Counted from the first letter of the stretch, positions 1-7,443 are shown. The stretch is 16,669 nt of DNA from JBDRNE01 sp043812935 (GCA_043812935.1 JBDRLO010000026.1:1-16669), one strand, 5' to 3'. A program made the numbers and translations. Notes: generated by a model from the sequence alone, not told the origin.

Positions 1-558
1 CCGCGCAAACGCACAACATGTAACGGACAGGCACGGGGGCCATGCACCACACAGGGTACATGACAAGGCCTGTCCCTACAATAAACAACTGGTCAACCGG
101 ATAACTGACTAACCGGATAACCAACTAATCGGCATAACGTGTTACATGCAACGTGTAACATGCCGCGCAAACGCACAACATGTAACGGACAGGCACGGGG
201 GCCATGCACCACACAGGGTACATGACAAGGCCTGTCCCTACAATAAACAACTGGTCAACCGGATAACTGACTAACCGGCTAACCAACTAATCGGCATAAC
301 GTGTTACATGCAACGTGTAACATGCCGCGCAAACGCACAACATGTAACGGACAGGCACGGGGGCCTGTCCCTACAATAAACAACTGGTCAACCGGATAAC
401 CGGCTAACTGGCTAACCGAAATAACGTGTTACATGCAACGTGTAACATGCCGCGCAAACGCACAACATGTAACGGACAGGCACGGGGGCCTGTCCCTACA
501 GCAAACAACTGGTCAACCGGCTAACCGGCTAACCGGCTAACCAACTAACCGGCTCGGC
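1..558. repeat. Tandem array of ~162-bp composite palindromic repeats (four units, open at left edge)
   Basis: Units start at 1, 163, 325 and 450, so the periods are 162, 162 and 125 bp, plus a partial last unit. Each unit holds: a CCGCGCAAAC lead; a palindrome with arms GGACAGGC and GCCTGTCC (25-32/68-75, 187-194/230-237, 349-356/363-370, 474-481/488-495); a degenerate array of CTAACCGG-like words; and, in units 1-3, an inverted repeat GTTACA/TGTAAC near the end. In units 1 and 2 the palindrome loop contains a second hairpin (CATGCACC/GGTACATG, 41-62 in unit 1). Units 3 and 4 lack it, which explains the shorter period. The final AACCGG stretch overlaps the 3' end of the transglutaminase gene and provides its stop codon. 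The array probably continues left of the window. Confidence 0.93.
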
Positions 559-1127
559 TTAACTTCCGTAACATGCGCACATGCATATTTTTCAACCATA
601 TATTGTTCAAACTGACGCATTGTTGCTGCATCAGTATATTTTAATTCACCATTATCAAACCAAAGAAAATTGCCATTTTCCTCAAAAACACATATTGCGT
701 GTTCTTTTTCCGGTGTTCCCAAAATAATTATCTTTGATTTGTATCCCAATACTCTTAGTACTGCGGAATTTAAAAGAGCATAATCTTCACAATCCCCATA
801 AAGCCGGCCAAGTGTTTCCTGAGGAAGCGCCCAATCATCTTTTCCCTCATCCGGCTTGTACTGAACATTTTTTGAGATCCATGCTGAGTATTCTTCAAAT
901 GTTGTAATATTGTTTTGTTTGATAAGATTAACTATTTTAAGATCCAATTCTGAAGGCCGGCAAACTAACACACTACCAACTCTGACAGTTTCCTGTCTAA
1001 TAACAAAATGCCCGCTAAAAGTAGCACCGCAGCTTGCAAAACCTGTGTAATGTGAAAACATAATGCAAAATACAACCGTTAATCGGATTATTCTCTCAAT
1101 CATCAAAAAGCATCTTATAATTTTCAT
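537..1127 (-). CDS. Secreted transglutaminase-like cysteine peptidase
   Basis: This 196-residue protein has a hydrophobic N-terminal segment (about residues 12-31, ending near the ASC at 31-33) that looks like a signal peptide, so export is likely. The core matches the bacterial transglutaminase-like cysteine peptidase fold. The candidate catalytic triad is Cys113 in GDCEDYALLNSAVLRVLGY, His143 in KEHAICVF and Asp158 in WFDNGEL. Family members cleave or remodel surface proteins or peptides; the substrate here is unknown. The start is supported by AGGAG at 1135-1139, seven bases upstream of the ATG. A TATAAT (1168-1173) and four phased TTAAC-type sites lie upstream, suggesting control by the neighbouring response regulator. 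The last codons (PSRLVG) and the TAG stop are read from the AACCGG repeat array, so the native C-terminus may have been replaced. Confidence 0.85.
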   Translation of the reverse strand: MKIIRCFLMIERIIRLTVVFCIMFSHYTGFASCGATFSGHFVIRQETVRVGSVLVCRPSELDLKIVNLIKQNNITTFEEYSAWISKNVQYKPDEGKDDWALPQETLGRLYGDCEDYALLNSAVLRVLGYKSKIIILGTPEKEHAICVFEENGNFLWFDNGELKYTDAATMRQFEQYMVEKYACAHVTEVKPSRLVG

Positions 1128-1549
1128 GGCGATTCTCCTAAACTCTTCTAACTTTACCTACGCCTAAATTATATCTTTTTGATGTTAATCATATATTAAT
1201 TGATAGTTAATTTAATGTTAATTTTTTTAATAATAGAAAGGCAGTTTTTGGTTTTAGTTCTTTTTTTGTAAGTTATTTTGAATAAAGTGTTTATGTAAAG
1301 GAATTAAACCTGCAGATGTGTTAAAAAAACTTGGATTTGTTAAAAAAACTGGTTTTTTGTTGAAATTTTAAGACGTTGAGATAAAAATCTCCTCCCCCCC
1401 CCTCCACTAAGACAGAAAAAGGACATAAAAAAATGTAAATTAAAAGTTAGATATTTTAGTTTCTGCGTAAAAAACCCGGAAGTATCCCTTGCAGCAAAAT
1501 TCATAATTTTGTTAAACATGAATCATTCGAATGGAAAATTTGGGTAACA
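1128..1549. other. AT-rich intergenic region with promoter and homopolymer tract
   Basis: No gene is supported in this 422-base gap. The left part holds the transglutaminase promoter and phased TTAAC sites (listed separately). Further right there are two direct copies of GTTAAAAAAACT at 1320-1331 and 1339-1350 (19 bp apart), a run of nine C at 1394-1402 next to a short GAGAT/ATCTC hairpin (1378-1391), and a CAAAAT/ATTTTG inverted repeat around 1496-1512, just downstream of the response regulator gene. None of the hairpins is followed by a convincing T-run in the minus direction, so I do not call a terminator. Confidence 0.6.
1168..1221 (-). promoter_or_regulatory. Promoter with four 11-bp-phased TTAAC sites upstream of the transglutaminase gene
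   Basis: Read on the minus strand, TTAAC, TTAAC, TTAAT and TTAAC begin at 1221, 1210, 1199 and 1188, each exactly 11 bp apart. They are followed, after a 10-bp gap, by a perfect TATAAT -10 box at 1173-1168. No -35 consensus is present at the expected place. This is the arrangement known for PhoB-type activators, which bind 11-bp direct repeats in place of the -35 box. A predicted transcript start near 1161 leaves a leader of about 34 bases with a good AGGAG. The binding protein is inferred, most likely the OmpR-type regulator encoded next door. Confidence 0.6.
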
Positions 1550-2248
1550 TCATGCAGCGCTTTCTTCAAGTTTATATCCCACGCCTCTTACATTTTTAAT
1601 AAAATCTCCGGCTTCACCTAACTTTTCCCTGAGATGCCTTATATGCACATCAATGGTTCTTTCAACAACAATTTTTTCTTCTCCCCATAGATAATCAAGA
1701 ATATTGTCTCGGCTGAAAACTTGTCCTTTTCTGGTTGAAAGGCGTTCCAATATTTTAAACTCAGTTGCTGTTAATTCTATTTTTTTCTGATTAACCGTAA
1801 CTTCATAACGCGTAAGATCAATAACAACTATTCCGTTGCCGATAATAATTTTCTTCTCTTCAAAACCGTTTTCCCCCTGCCTTCTCAAAACTGCTTTAAT
1901 CCTTGAATTCAGCTCGTTAAGAGAAAATGGTTTTACCATATAATCATCAGCCCCGGAATCAAGTCCGAAAATTTTGTTCGGCTCTTCATCGAGCGCGGAA
2001 ACGATAATTATGGGGATTACTGCCAGGCTTTCTTTTGCCTTTAAGGTTTTACAGATTTCAAAACCGTCTATTCCCGGTAAAGTTAGGTCTAAAATTATAA
2101 GATCGGGTCTTTCCTGAGATAAGTATTTAAATAAGGCATCGCCATCCGGACAGCCTTTAACTTTAAACCCTTTATTTGATAGGTACTCTGAAACAGTGTT
2201 TATGATTTCATCTTCATCATCAACAATTACTATCAGTTTTTCTTTCAT
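1550..2248 (-). CDS. OmpR/PhoB-family DNA-binding response regulator (orphan)
   Basis: This is a 232-residue two-domain regulator of normal family length. The receiver domain (about residues 5-118) has the acidic pair Asp10/Asp11, the phospho-acceptor Asp54 in IILDLTLPG, Ser84 and Lys106 in DDYMVKPF, so all signalling residues are intact. The C-terminal winged-helix domain (about 135-228) shows the family features ELTATEFKILERL, the RTIDVHIRHLREKLG recognition-helix region and the terminal VRGVGYKLE. No sensor histidine kinase is encoded beside it, so its partner is elsewhere. The ATG at 2248 follows an AAAGGGGG sequence. A good sigma70-like promoter lies upstream, and TTAAC sites in its leader suggest autoregulation. 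The next gene downstream has phased TTAAC sites in its promoter and is a likely target. The regulated signal cannot be told from the sequence. Confidence 0.94.
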   Translation of the reverse strand: MKEKLIVIVDDEDEIINTVSEYLSNKGFKVKGCPDGDALFKYLSQERPDLIILDLTLPGIDGFEICKTLKAKESLAVIPIIIVSALDEEPNKIFGLDSGADDYMVKPFSLNELNSRIKAVLRRQGENGFEEKKIIIGNGIVVIDLTRYEVTVNQKKIELTATEFKILERLSTRKGQVFSRDNILDYLWGEEKIVVERTIDVHIRHLREKLGEAGDFIKNVRGVGYKLEESAA

Positions 2249-2259
2249 ACACCCCCTTT

Positions 2260-2282
2260 GTTAACTCTGTGTTAAATGTTAA
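2260..2282 (-). promoter_or_regulatory. Cluster of three TTAAC sites in the response-regulator leader
   Basis: Three GTTAA words (TTAAC on the minus strand) lie at 2260-2264, 2271-2275 and 2278-2282, spaced 11 and 7 bp. The same word forms the phased array upstream of the transglutaminase gene. These sites lie downstream of the predicted promoter and only about 12 bp before the start codon, so binding there would more likely repress than activate. Autoregulation is an inference. Confidence 0.4.
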
Positions 2283-2310
2283 TAGCAAACAACATCTACA
2301 TTCACATTTG

Positions 2311-2338
2311 AGTATAAGGAAATCCGAAATTTAGTCAA
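2311..2338 (-). promoter_or_regulatory. Sigma70-like promoter of the response-regulator gene
   Basis: On the minus strand TTGACT (2338-2333) and TATACT (2316-2311) are separated by 16 bp. Each box matches its consensus at five of six positions. The predicted start is near 2304, giving a leader of about 56 bases that contains the TTAAC cluster. Confidence 0.55.
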
Positions 2339-2472
2339 GCTTAGTTGCTGAATTGTAAATGGATTAACCAGTTAAATACCAAATGGGAGCTTAATATTGA
2401 AAAACATCGAGTCAGTAACGCGCAATAACAATGTTTGAAAAACATGAAATACAAAAAACCATCAGTTGATCG

Positions 2473-3207
2473 TTAATATTTTACTTCCATCAAAAATAAA
2501 CCTTTTGCAGGAGCTGTGGGCCCTGCTTTTTTTCTGTTTTTACTTTTTAAAATTTCTTTCATGCTTCCCGAAGGAAAATACCCTCTTCCAATTTCTACCA
2601 AAGTTCCGACAATATTGCGTACCATATTATATAAAAAACCATCACCCTTCACATCAATTACAATAAAAGATTTATGTTTTTTAACAATTATTGAAAAAAT
2701 TTTACGTACTGACCGGCGTTCTAGCTTATCCGCGGCTTGAAAAGATTTAAAATCGTGTTTTCCTTTTAACACGTTTGCTTCTTTTCGCATTAAAGAAACA
2801 TTAAGTTTATAAGAAACACGCCATGCATATCTTTCTTCAAACGGATCACGTTCAAGCGAATTTAAGATATAATATCTGTAATGTTTTTGTTTAGCATTAA
2901 ATTGGGCATGAAAATCCGCAGAAACTTCCTTTGCAGCTTTAACGGCAATATCCGAAGGCAAAACCGTGTTAATAATTGATGGGATTTTGTTTGTCGGAAC
3001 AGGAACTTTTGTCTTAAAATGAACAACCTGACCTTGCGCATGCACTCCTGAATCTGTACGGCCTGCGGAATAAATGCGGTGTTTCTTTTTAAAGATTTTT
3101 TCGATTGCCTCTTCGATTTTTCTCTGAATAGTTACGCCGGTTTTCTGCAGCTGCCACCCTTTATAATTTGTTCCGTCATAAGCTATAACTAATTTGATGT
3201 TACGCAT
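2473..3207 (-). CDS. truA: tRNA pseudouridine(38-40) synthase TruA
   Basis: TruA converts uridines 38, 39 and/or 40 in the tRNA anticodon arm to pseudouridine in the cytoplasm. The 244-residue product has the usual family length. The N-terminal repeat begins with KLVIAYDGTNYKGWQ (5-19), and the catalytic aspartate is Asp52 in AGRTDSGVHAQGQ (48-60). The second half has the expected HDFKSFQ (about 151) and GDGFLYNMVRNIVGTLVEIG segments, and it ends with the typical PAKGLFLMEV. The ATG at 3207 has no clear ribosome binding site; a composite repeat and an AACCGG remnant occupy the upstream gap. The gene is the last of the leuC-leuD-leuB-asd-truA series, an association of housekeeping genes rather than one pathway. 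Confidence 0.96.
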   Translation of the reverse strand: MRNIKLVIAYDGTNYKGWQLQKTGVTIQRKIEEAIEKIFKKKHRIYSAGRTDSGVHAQGQVVHFKTKVPVPTNKIPSIINTVLPSDIAVKAAKEVSADFHAQFNAKQKHYRYYILNSLERDPFEERYAWRVSYKLNVSLMRKEANVLKGKHDFKSFQAADKLERRSVRKIFSIIVKKHKSFIVIDVKGDGFLYNMVRNIVGTLVEIGRGYFPSGSMKEILKSKNRKKAGPTAPAKGLFLMEVKY

Positions 3208-3216
3208 GGTTTGTTT

Positions 3217-3332
3217 TGGTTAGCCGGTTTTCCGGTATACTGATGTAGGGACAGGCCTTGCCATATACCCTGTGTGGTACATGAGCTTGCCCTATACCCT
3301 GCGTGGTATAGGGCCCCTGTGCCTGTCCATTA
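3217..3332. repeat. Composite palindromic element with two nested hairpins (inverted orientation)
   Basis: Outer arms GGACAGGC (3249-3256) and GCCTGTCC (3321-3328) enclose two further hairpins. The first is CATATACC/GGTACATG (3262-3269/3276-3283), with one A-C mismatch that becomes G-U in minus-strand RNA. The second is GCCCTATACC/GGTATAGGGC (3289-3298/3305-3314), a perfect 10-bp stem. An AACCGG remnant (about 3217-3235) flanks the palindrome on the side nearest truA. Module order and loop sequence (CTGTGT rather than ACACAG) show the whole composite is inverted relative to the copies at 1-558, 13031 and 14811. It fills the gap between asd and truA. Confidence 0.9.
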
Positions 3333-3376
3333 CAAAAAAATAAAATGACATATTTTTAAAAATAAATAACAATATT

Positions 3377-3403
3377 GTAGGAAAGACATGCCTGTCCCGC
3401 TAC
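3377..3403. repeat. Degenerate solo copy of the palindromic element
   Basis: The ends GTAG (3377-3380) and CTAC (3400-3403) and the inner CCTGTCC match the borders of the full elements, but the left arm is decayed. Its last bases form the TAG stop codon of asd. Confidence 0.6.
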
Positions 3404-4461
3404 ATATTATATGCAGCGCATATAAGTTTCTCCGCAATTTGAATTGCATTAAGAGCGGCGCCTTTACGCAAATTATCCGCAACAATCCACATGTTTAATC
3501 CATTTTTTACTGACTCGTCTTCTCTTAAGCGGCCGACAAAAACATCGTCTTCTCCTTCAACCTGAATGGGCATTGGATATTCATTATCAGCAGGATTATC
3601 AATTACGGTAATTCCTGAAAAGTTTCTCATGTTCTCAAGAGCTTCCGCCCTGGTAATTTTTTTATCTGTTTCAACATTAACACTTTCTGAATGAGCGTAA
3701 TAGACCGGAACACGCACACATGTCGCCGTCAGAGGCAACTCAGGTAATTCCATTATTTTACGCGTTTCTTCAACCATTTTCATTTCTTCTTTTGTATAAA
3801 AGTTTTCCTTAAAAACATCAATATGCGGAATAAGATTATATGCCATTTGATGCGGAAATTTGTTCACCATATCCTGCGGCACGATGTGTTTACCCAACCC
3901 GTAATGCGTTTCTTTTTCGCTGAGTTTTTTGACTTGTTTTTCTAATTCTAAAATGTTCTGTTGACCCGCGCCGGAAACCGACTGAAAAGTCGTAACAACA
4001 ACTCTTTTAAGACAAGCCATTTTATTTATCACGGCAAGTGGAAGAACCATTTGAATAGTTGAACAATTCGGGTTAGCAATAATGCCTTTATGCCGCGCTA
4101 TTGCATGAGCGTTGACTTCAGGGACAACAAGCGGAACTTCTTCATCCATACGAAACGCGCTTGAATTATCAACACAAACGGCTCCGCTTTTTACCGCATA
4201 CGGCAAAAATTCTTTACTCCGCCCTGCACCAGCTGAAGCCAATACAATGTCTATCCCCTCGAAAGAATCTTTAGAAAGAAGTTTTACTTTCAGTTCTTTC
4301 CCTCGAAAATTTATGGTTTTTCCTTTGGATCGTTCGCTTGCCAAAAGGCAAAGTTTATCTATCGGGAAATTGCGCTGTTCCAAGATACTTAAAAACTGTG
4401 TTCCCACCGCACCTGTCGCGCCCATAATTGCAATGTTATATTTTTCTTTTTTCTTTAGCAT
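3400..4461 (-). CDS. asd: Aspartate-semialdehyde dehydrogenase
   Basis: Asd reduces aspartyl-4-phosphate to aspartate-4-semialdehyde with NADPH, feeding lysine/diaminopimelate, threonine and methionine synthesis. Numbered from the upstream ATG at 4467, the protein shows the nucleotide-binding GATGAVG (16-22), the catalytic Cys135 in NPNCSTIQM, and the active-site region CVRVPVYYAHSES with His259. I place the start at 4461 rather than 4467: the AAGGGG at 4468-4473 directly abuts the first ATG but lies six bases before the second, which is normal spacing. The product is then 353 residues. The gene follows leuB with a short gap and is probably co-transcribed. Its TAG stop is formed by the edge of a degenerate palindromic repeat. 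Confidence 0.95.
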   Translation of the reverse strand: MLKKKEKYNIAIMGATGAVGTQFLSILEQRNFPIDKLCLLASERSKGKTINFRGKELKVKLLSKDSFEGIDIVLASAGAGRSKEFLPYAVKSGAVCVDNSSAFRMDEEVPLVVPEVNAHAIARHKGIIANPNCSTIQMVLPLAVINKMACLKRVVVTTFQSVSGAGQQNILELEKQVKKLSEKETHYGLGKHIVPQDMVNKFPHQMAYNLIPHIDVFKENFYTKEEMKMVEETRKIMELPELPLTATCVRVPVYYAHSESVNVETDKKITRAEALENMRNFSGITVIDNPADNEYPMPIQVEGEDDVFVGRLREDESVKNGLNMWIVADNLRKGAALNAIQIAEKLICAAYNM

Positions 4462-4478
4462 TTTCATCCCCTTAAAAC

Positions 4479-5531
4479 TTAGCCCAAAGCTTTTACAACC
4501 AAATCTCCGACCTCAGACGTCGAATACCCCATCTTACCGGCTGAAAGGCTCTTCAGTTTGTTTGCCGTAACATCCATTACAGCTTTCTCAATTTTTTCAG
4601 CGGCTTCATGTTCTCCAAGTTCGTCCAGCATCATACCTCCGGCGCAAATCGCCGCAAGCGGATTGATTACATTTTTACCCGTATACTTAGGAGCAGATCC
4701 ACCGATAGGTTCAAACATTGATACTCCTTCGGGATTAATATTCCCGCCGGCTGCTATCCCCATCCCGCCTTGTATCATAGCTCCAAGATCGGTAATAATA
4801 TCACCGAACATATTATCCGTTACCAGCACATCAAACCACTCGGGGTTTTTTACCATCCACATACACGTCGCATCTACATGGGCATAATCCGTGGTAATTG
4901 TCGGATACTCTTTTGCCATTTCATTAAAAGCACGGTCCCACAGATCAAACGCGTAAGTCAAAACATTTGTTTTACCCACTAAAGTTAAATTATTTCTTTT
5001 ATTACGCCTTTTCGTATATTCAAAAGCATATCTAAGACATTTATCAATACCCTTTCGCGAGTTTCGGGAAACCTGTACGGCAACTTCATTTGGTGTATCT
5101 TTATCAATAAACTCGCCCTCACCGACATACAATCCCTCATTGTTTTCACGAACAACCACAAAATCAATTTGTTCAGGACCTTTATCTTTTATCGGTGTCC
5201 AAACTCCGGGATACAATTTAACCGGACGTAAATTTATATACTGTTCTAATGAAAACCTCAATTTAAGTAACAAACCTTTTTCCAAGATACCGGGTTTAAC
5301 ATCAGGATGCCCCACAGCTCCAAGATATATTGCATCTACGGTTCTAAGTTCATTAAGAACGCTTTCAGGAAGTATTTCACCTGTTTTTTTATACCGTTCT
5401 CCGCCTAAATCATACATGATTTTTTCATATTTTATACCGGTTTTGCCGGCAATCACGTCTAAAACTTTCAATCCTTCATCCACTACTTCCGGCCCGGTTC
5501 CGTCTCCAGGTATAACTGCTATTTTGTACAT
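4479..5531 (-). CDS. leuB: 3-isopropylmalate dehydrogenase (isocitrate/isopropylmalate dehydrogenase family)
   Basis: This enzyme oxidises and decarboxylates 3-isopropylmalate to 2-oxoisocaproate with NAD, the third leucine-specific step. The 350-residue product has the family's substrate and metal ligands: Arg92, Arg102, Arg128 and Tyr135 in VVRENNEGLYVGEG, Lys187, Asp220, and Asp244/Asp248 in DNMFGDIITDLGA. The nucleotide segment reads EPIGGSAPKYTGK instead of the HGSAPDIAGK of classical LeuB. This points to a divergent subgroup, and homoisocitrate or a related malate as substrate cannot be excluded from sequence alone. A start at 5531 is clear: GGAGGG at 5539-5544 sits seven bases upstream. 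A TTG at 5546 is in frame but overlaps that site. The gene lies 24 bp after leuD and just before asd. Confidence 0.9.
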   Translation of the reverse strand: MYKIAVIPGDGTGPEVVDEGLKVLDVIAGKTGIKYEKIMYDLGGERYKKTGEILPESVLNELRTVDAIYLGAVGHPDVKPGILEKGLLLKLRFSLEQYINLRPVKLYPGVWTPIKDKGPEQIDFVVVRENNEGLYVGEGEFIDKDTPNEVAVQVSRNSRKGIDKCLRYAFEYTKRRNKRNNLTLVGKTNVLTYAFDLWDRAFNEMAKEYPTITTDYAHVDATCMWMVKNPEWFDVLVTDNMFGDIITDLGAMIQGGMGIAAGGNINPEGVSMFEPIGGSAPKYTGKNVINPLAAICAGGMMLDELGEHEAAEKIEKAVMDVTANKLKSLSAGKMGYSTSEVGDLVVKALG

Positions 5532-5555
5532 TTTCTTTCCCTCCAAAGTTTGATG

Positions 5556-6047
5556 TTACTTTTTTCGTTTCTTAGCAACAGCCATAAGCCCGCCGCTTTT
5601 GATCATTTCTTTTATAAATTCAGGAAAAATTTCAGCATTATAAACTTTTTTTTGTTTAGATTTTGAAATCTGTCCTTTGTCCACATTCACTTCAACCATA
5701 TCATTTTCTTTTAAATCATCGACAGCTTCAGCGCTTGTAAAAATTGGCAACCCTATATTGATCGCGTTTCTATAAAAAATTCGCGCAAAACTTTTTGCAA
5801 TAACACATGAAATATCCGCGGCTTTTATCGCTATTGGTGCGTGTTCCCTGCTGGATCCGCATCCAAAATTTTCACCGGCAACAATAACATCGTTCTTTTG
5901 TATTTTCTTCATAAAATCCGGATCCGCGTCTTCCATGCAATATTTGGCTAATTCCTGCGGGTCAGACGTGTTTAAATACCTCGCCGGAATTATTTCATCA
6001 GTATTTATATTATCTCCGAACTTATGAACTTTACCCTTAAGTTTCAT
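5556..6047 (-). CDS. leuD: 3-isopropylmalate dehydratase small subunit
   Basis: LeuD is the swivelling small subunit that pairs with LeuC to isomerise 2-isopropylmalate to 3-isopropylmalate. The 163-residue length and sequence fit the short aconitase-swivel type found in archaea and many bacteria. The N-terminus carries the DNINTDEIIPARY segment (12-24), and the loop YLNT (24-27) lies where substrate specificity is set in this type. GENFGCGSSREHAP marks the core active-site loop. The YLNT loop does not by itself decide between isopropylmalate and homoaconitate, so the leucine call rests on the leuB and leuC neighbours. An AGGAGG sequence precedes the ATG by about nine bases. The gene sits 45 bp after leuC in the same operon. 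Confidence 0.92.
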   Translation of the reverse strand: MKLKGKVHKFGDNINTDEIIPARYLNTSDPQELAKYCMEDADPDFMKKIQKNDVIVAGENFGCGSSREHAPIAIKAADISCVIAKSFARIFYRNAINIGLPIFTSAEAVDDLKENDMVEVNVDKGQISKSKQKKVYNAEIFPEFIKEMIKSGGLMAVAKKRKK

Positions 6048-6092
6048 AACTGTTTGCCTCCTGTCAATTGTATAAAAATAACCTTTATTATT

Positions 6093-7373
6093 TTAAAGCT
6101 TTGAAGGATGTGTTATCATTCCTTTAACTGCGCTGGCCGCCGCAATAGCTGGGTTCGCCAGATAAACAAAACTTTTCGGATGGCCCATACGTCCCACAAA
6201 GTTCCTATTGGTAGTTGCAACAGCAACTTCTCCCTTGGACAAAATGCCCATATGCCCGCCCAAACACGGGCCACAACTTGGAGTGCAGAATACGCCTCCC
6301 GCACGTACAAAAATTTCCGCATATCCTTCTTTGACGGCTTCTAAATAAATCGCCTGGGTTGCCGGAATAACAACAAGCCTTACCCCTGGCCGCACTTTTT
6401 TGTTCTTAAGTACTGCCGCTGCTTGTTTCAAATCGCTTATCCTGCCATTGGTACAAGATCCGATAACTACCTGATCAACCTTTACATTTTCCACTTCACT
6501 TACGGGTTTGCCATTTGAAGGCAAATGCGGCAAAGCTACAACAGGTTCAAGTTTAGATACGTTATATTCTCTTACATCGGAATAAACTGCGTCTTTATCG
6601 CTTTTAAATAATTTATATGCCGTGCGAAAAGGTTTATATTTTTTTATAGCATCTTTTACGTACTTTTCAGTTATTTTGTCCGGTTCGATTATTCCGTTTT
6701 TAGCTCCGGCTTCAATAGCCATATTACACATCGTAAGCCGATCTTCCATAGGAAGCTCCTCAATGGTGCTTCCAGTAAATTCAAGCGATTTATAAAGTGC
6801 ACCCGAAACTCCTAAGTCAGCTATAGCGTGAAGAATAAGGTCTTTTCCTCCAACCCATTTTTTAGGTTTACCTGTAAACCTAAGCTGAATCGTTTCCGGG
6901 ACTTTGAGCCAGCATTCTCCAAACGCCATCGCATAGGCCAGATCAGTCGACCCAACACCCGTAGCAAACGCTCCAAGCGCTCCATGAGTACAAGTATGAG
7001 AATCCGCACCAATCATAAGATCTCCAGGCATTATAAGACCGCGTTCCGGAAGTAACGCATGTTCCACGCCCATTTCTCCCAGTTCAAAATAATTGGCGAT
7101 TTTGAACTCTTCGGCAAAATCTTTAAGCATTTTTGCCTGATTTGCGCTCTTCATATCTTTTGCCGGAAGAAAATGATCAGGCACTAAAATAACACGTTGC
7201 TGGTTAAAAACTTTTTTTCTGCCCAGTTCTCGAAATTCCTTTATGGCAATTGGGCTTGTAATATCATTTCCAAGACACAAATCAATTTTTGCCTTAATAA
7301 AATCTCCGGGAGTTATTTCTTTAACTCCGGGCGCATGTGCTAATAATATTTTTTCAGTTATTGTATATCCCAT
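6093..7373 (-). CDS. leuC: 3-isopropylmalate dehydratase large subunit
   Basis: LeuC is the [4Fe-4S] aconitase-family subunit that works with LeuD in leucine synthesis. At 426 residues it belongs to the shorter type that uses a separate 163-residue small subunit. The cluster ligands are visible as Cys307 in GSCTNGR and Cys367/Cys370 in TPSCGPC. Other family features are VPDHFLPAKD (64-73), GADSHTCTHGALGAFATGVGS-like residues at 122-142, and the NRNFVGRMGH segment near 390. It is the first gene of the leuC-leuD-leuB-asd cluster, with GGAGA upstream of the ATG at normal spacing and a candidate promoter and structured leader before it. A homoaconitase role is the main alternative. No leuA is present in the window, so the entry step must be encoded elsewhere. 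Confidence 0.94.
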   Translation of the reverse strand: MGYTITEKILLAHAPGVKEITPGDFIKAKIDLCLGNDITSPIAIKEFRELGRKKVFNQQRVILVPDHFLPAKDMKSANQAKMLKDFAEEFKIANYFELGEMGVEHALLPERGLIMPGDLMIGADSHTCTHGALGAFATGVGSTDLAYAMAFGECWLKVPETIQLRFTGKPKKWVGGKDLILHAIADLGVSGALYKSLEFTGSTIEELPMEDRLTMCNMAIEAGAKNGIIEPDKITEKYVKDAIKKYKPFRTAYKLFKSDKDAVYSDVREYNVSKLEPVVALPHLPSNGKPVSEVENVKVDQVVIGSCTNGRISDLKQAAAVLKNKKVRPGVRLVVIPATQAIYLEAVKEGYAEIFVRAGGVFCTPSCGPCLGGHMGILSKGEVAVATTNRNFVGRMGHPKSFVYLANPAIAAASAVKGMITHPSKL

Positions 7374-7413
7374 TAATTTTCTCCATTTATCAGCGGACTA
7401 TAAACACCTTTTG

Positions 7414-7443
7414 CGGAGCCGTCCACCAGATGGAAAATCTCCG
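7414..7443 (-). promoter_or_regulatory. Hairpin in the leuC leader
   Basis: CGGAG (7414-7418) pairs with CTCCG (7439-7443), and inside it TCCA (7422-7425) pairs with TGGA (7431-7434). The structure lies about 40 bases upstream of the leuC ribosome binding site. It lacks the AGGGTGGNACCGCG signature of a T-box, and no leucine-rich leader peptide is convincing, so its role, if any, is unknown. Confidence 0.3.

Noticed and set aside
2432..2446. Terminator after truA (ATGTTT/AAACAT hairpin)
   Set aside because: The stem is short and AT-only, and the T-rich stretch precedes rather than follows it in the direction of transcription.
4112..4570. Plus-strand ORFs opposite asd, leuB and other genes
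   Set aside because: They lie antisense to well-supported genes, have no recognisable domains and show the composition expected of shadow frames.
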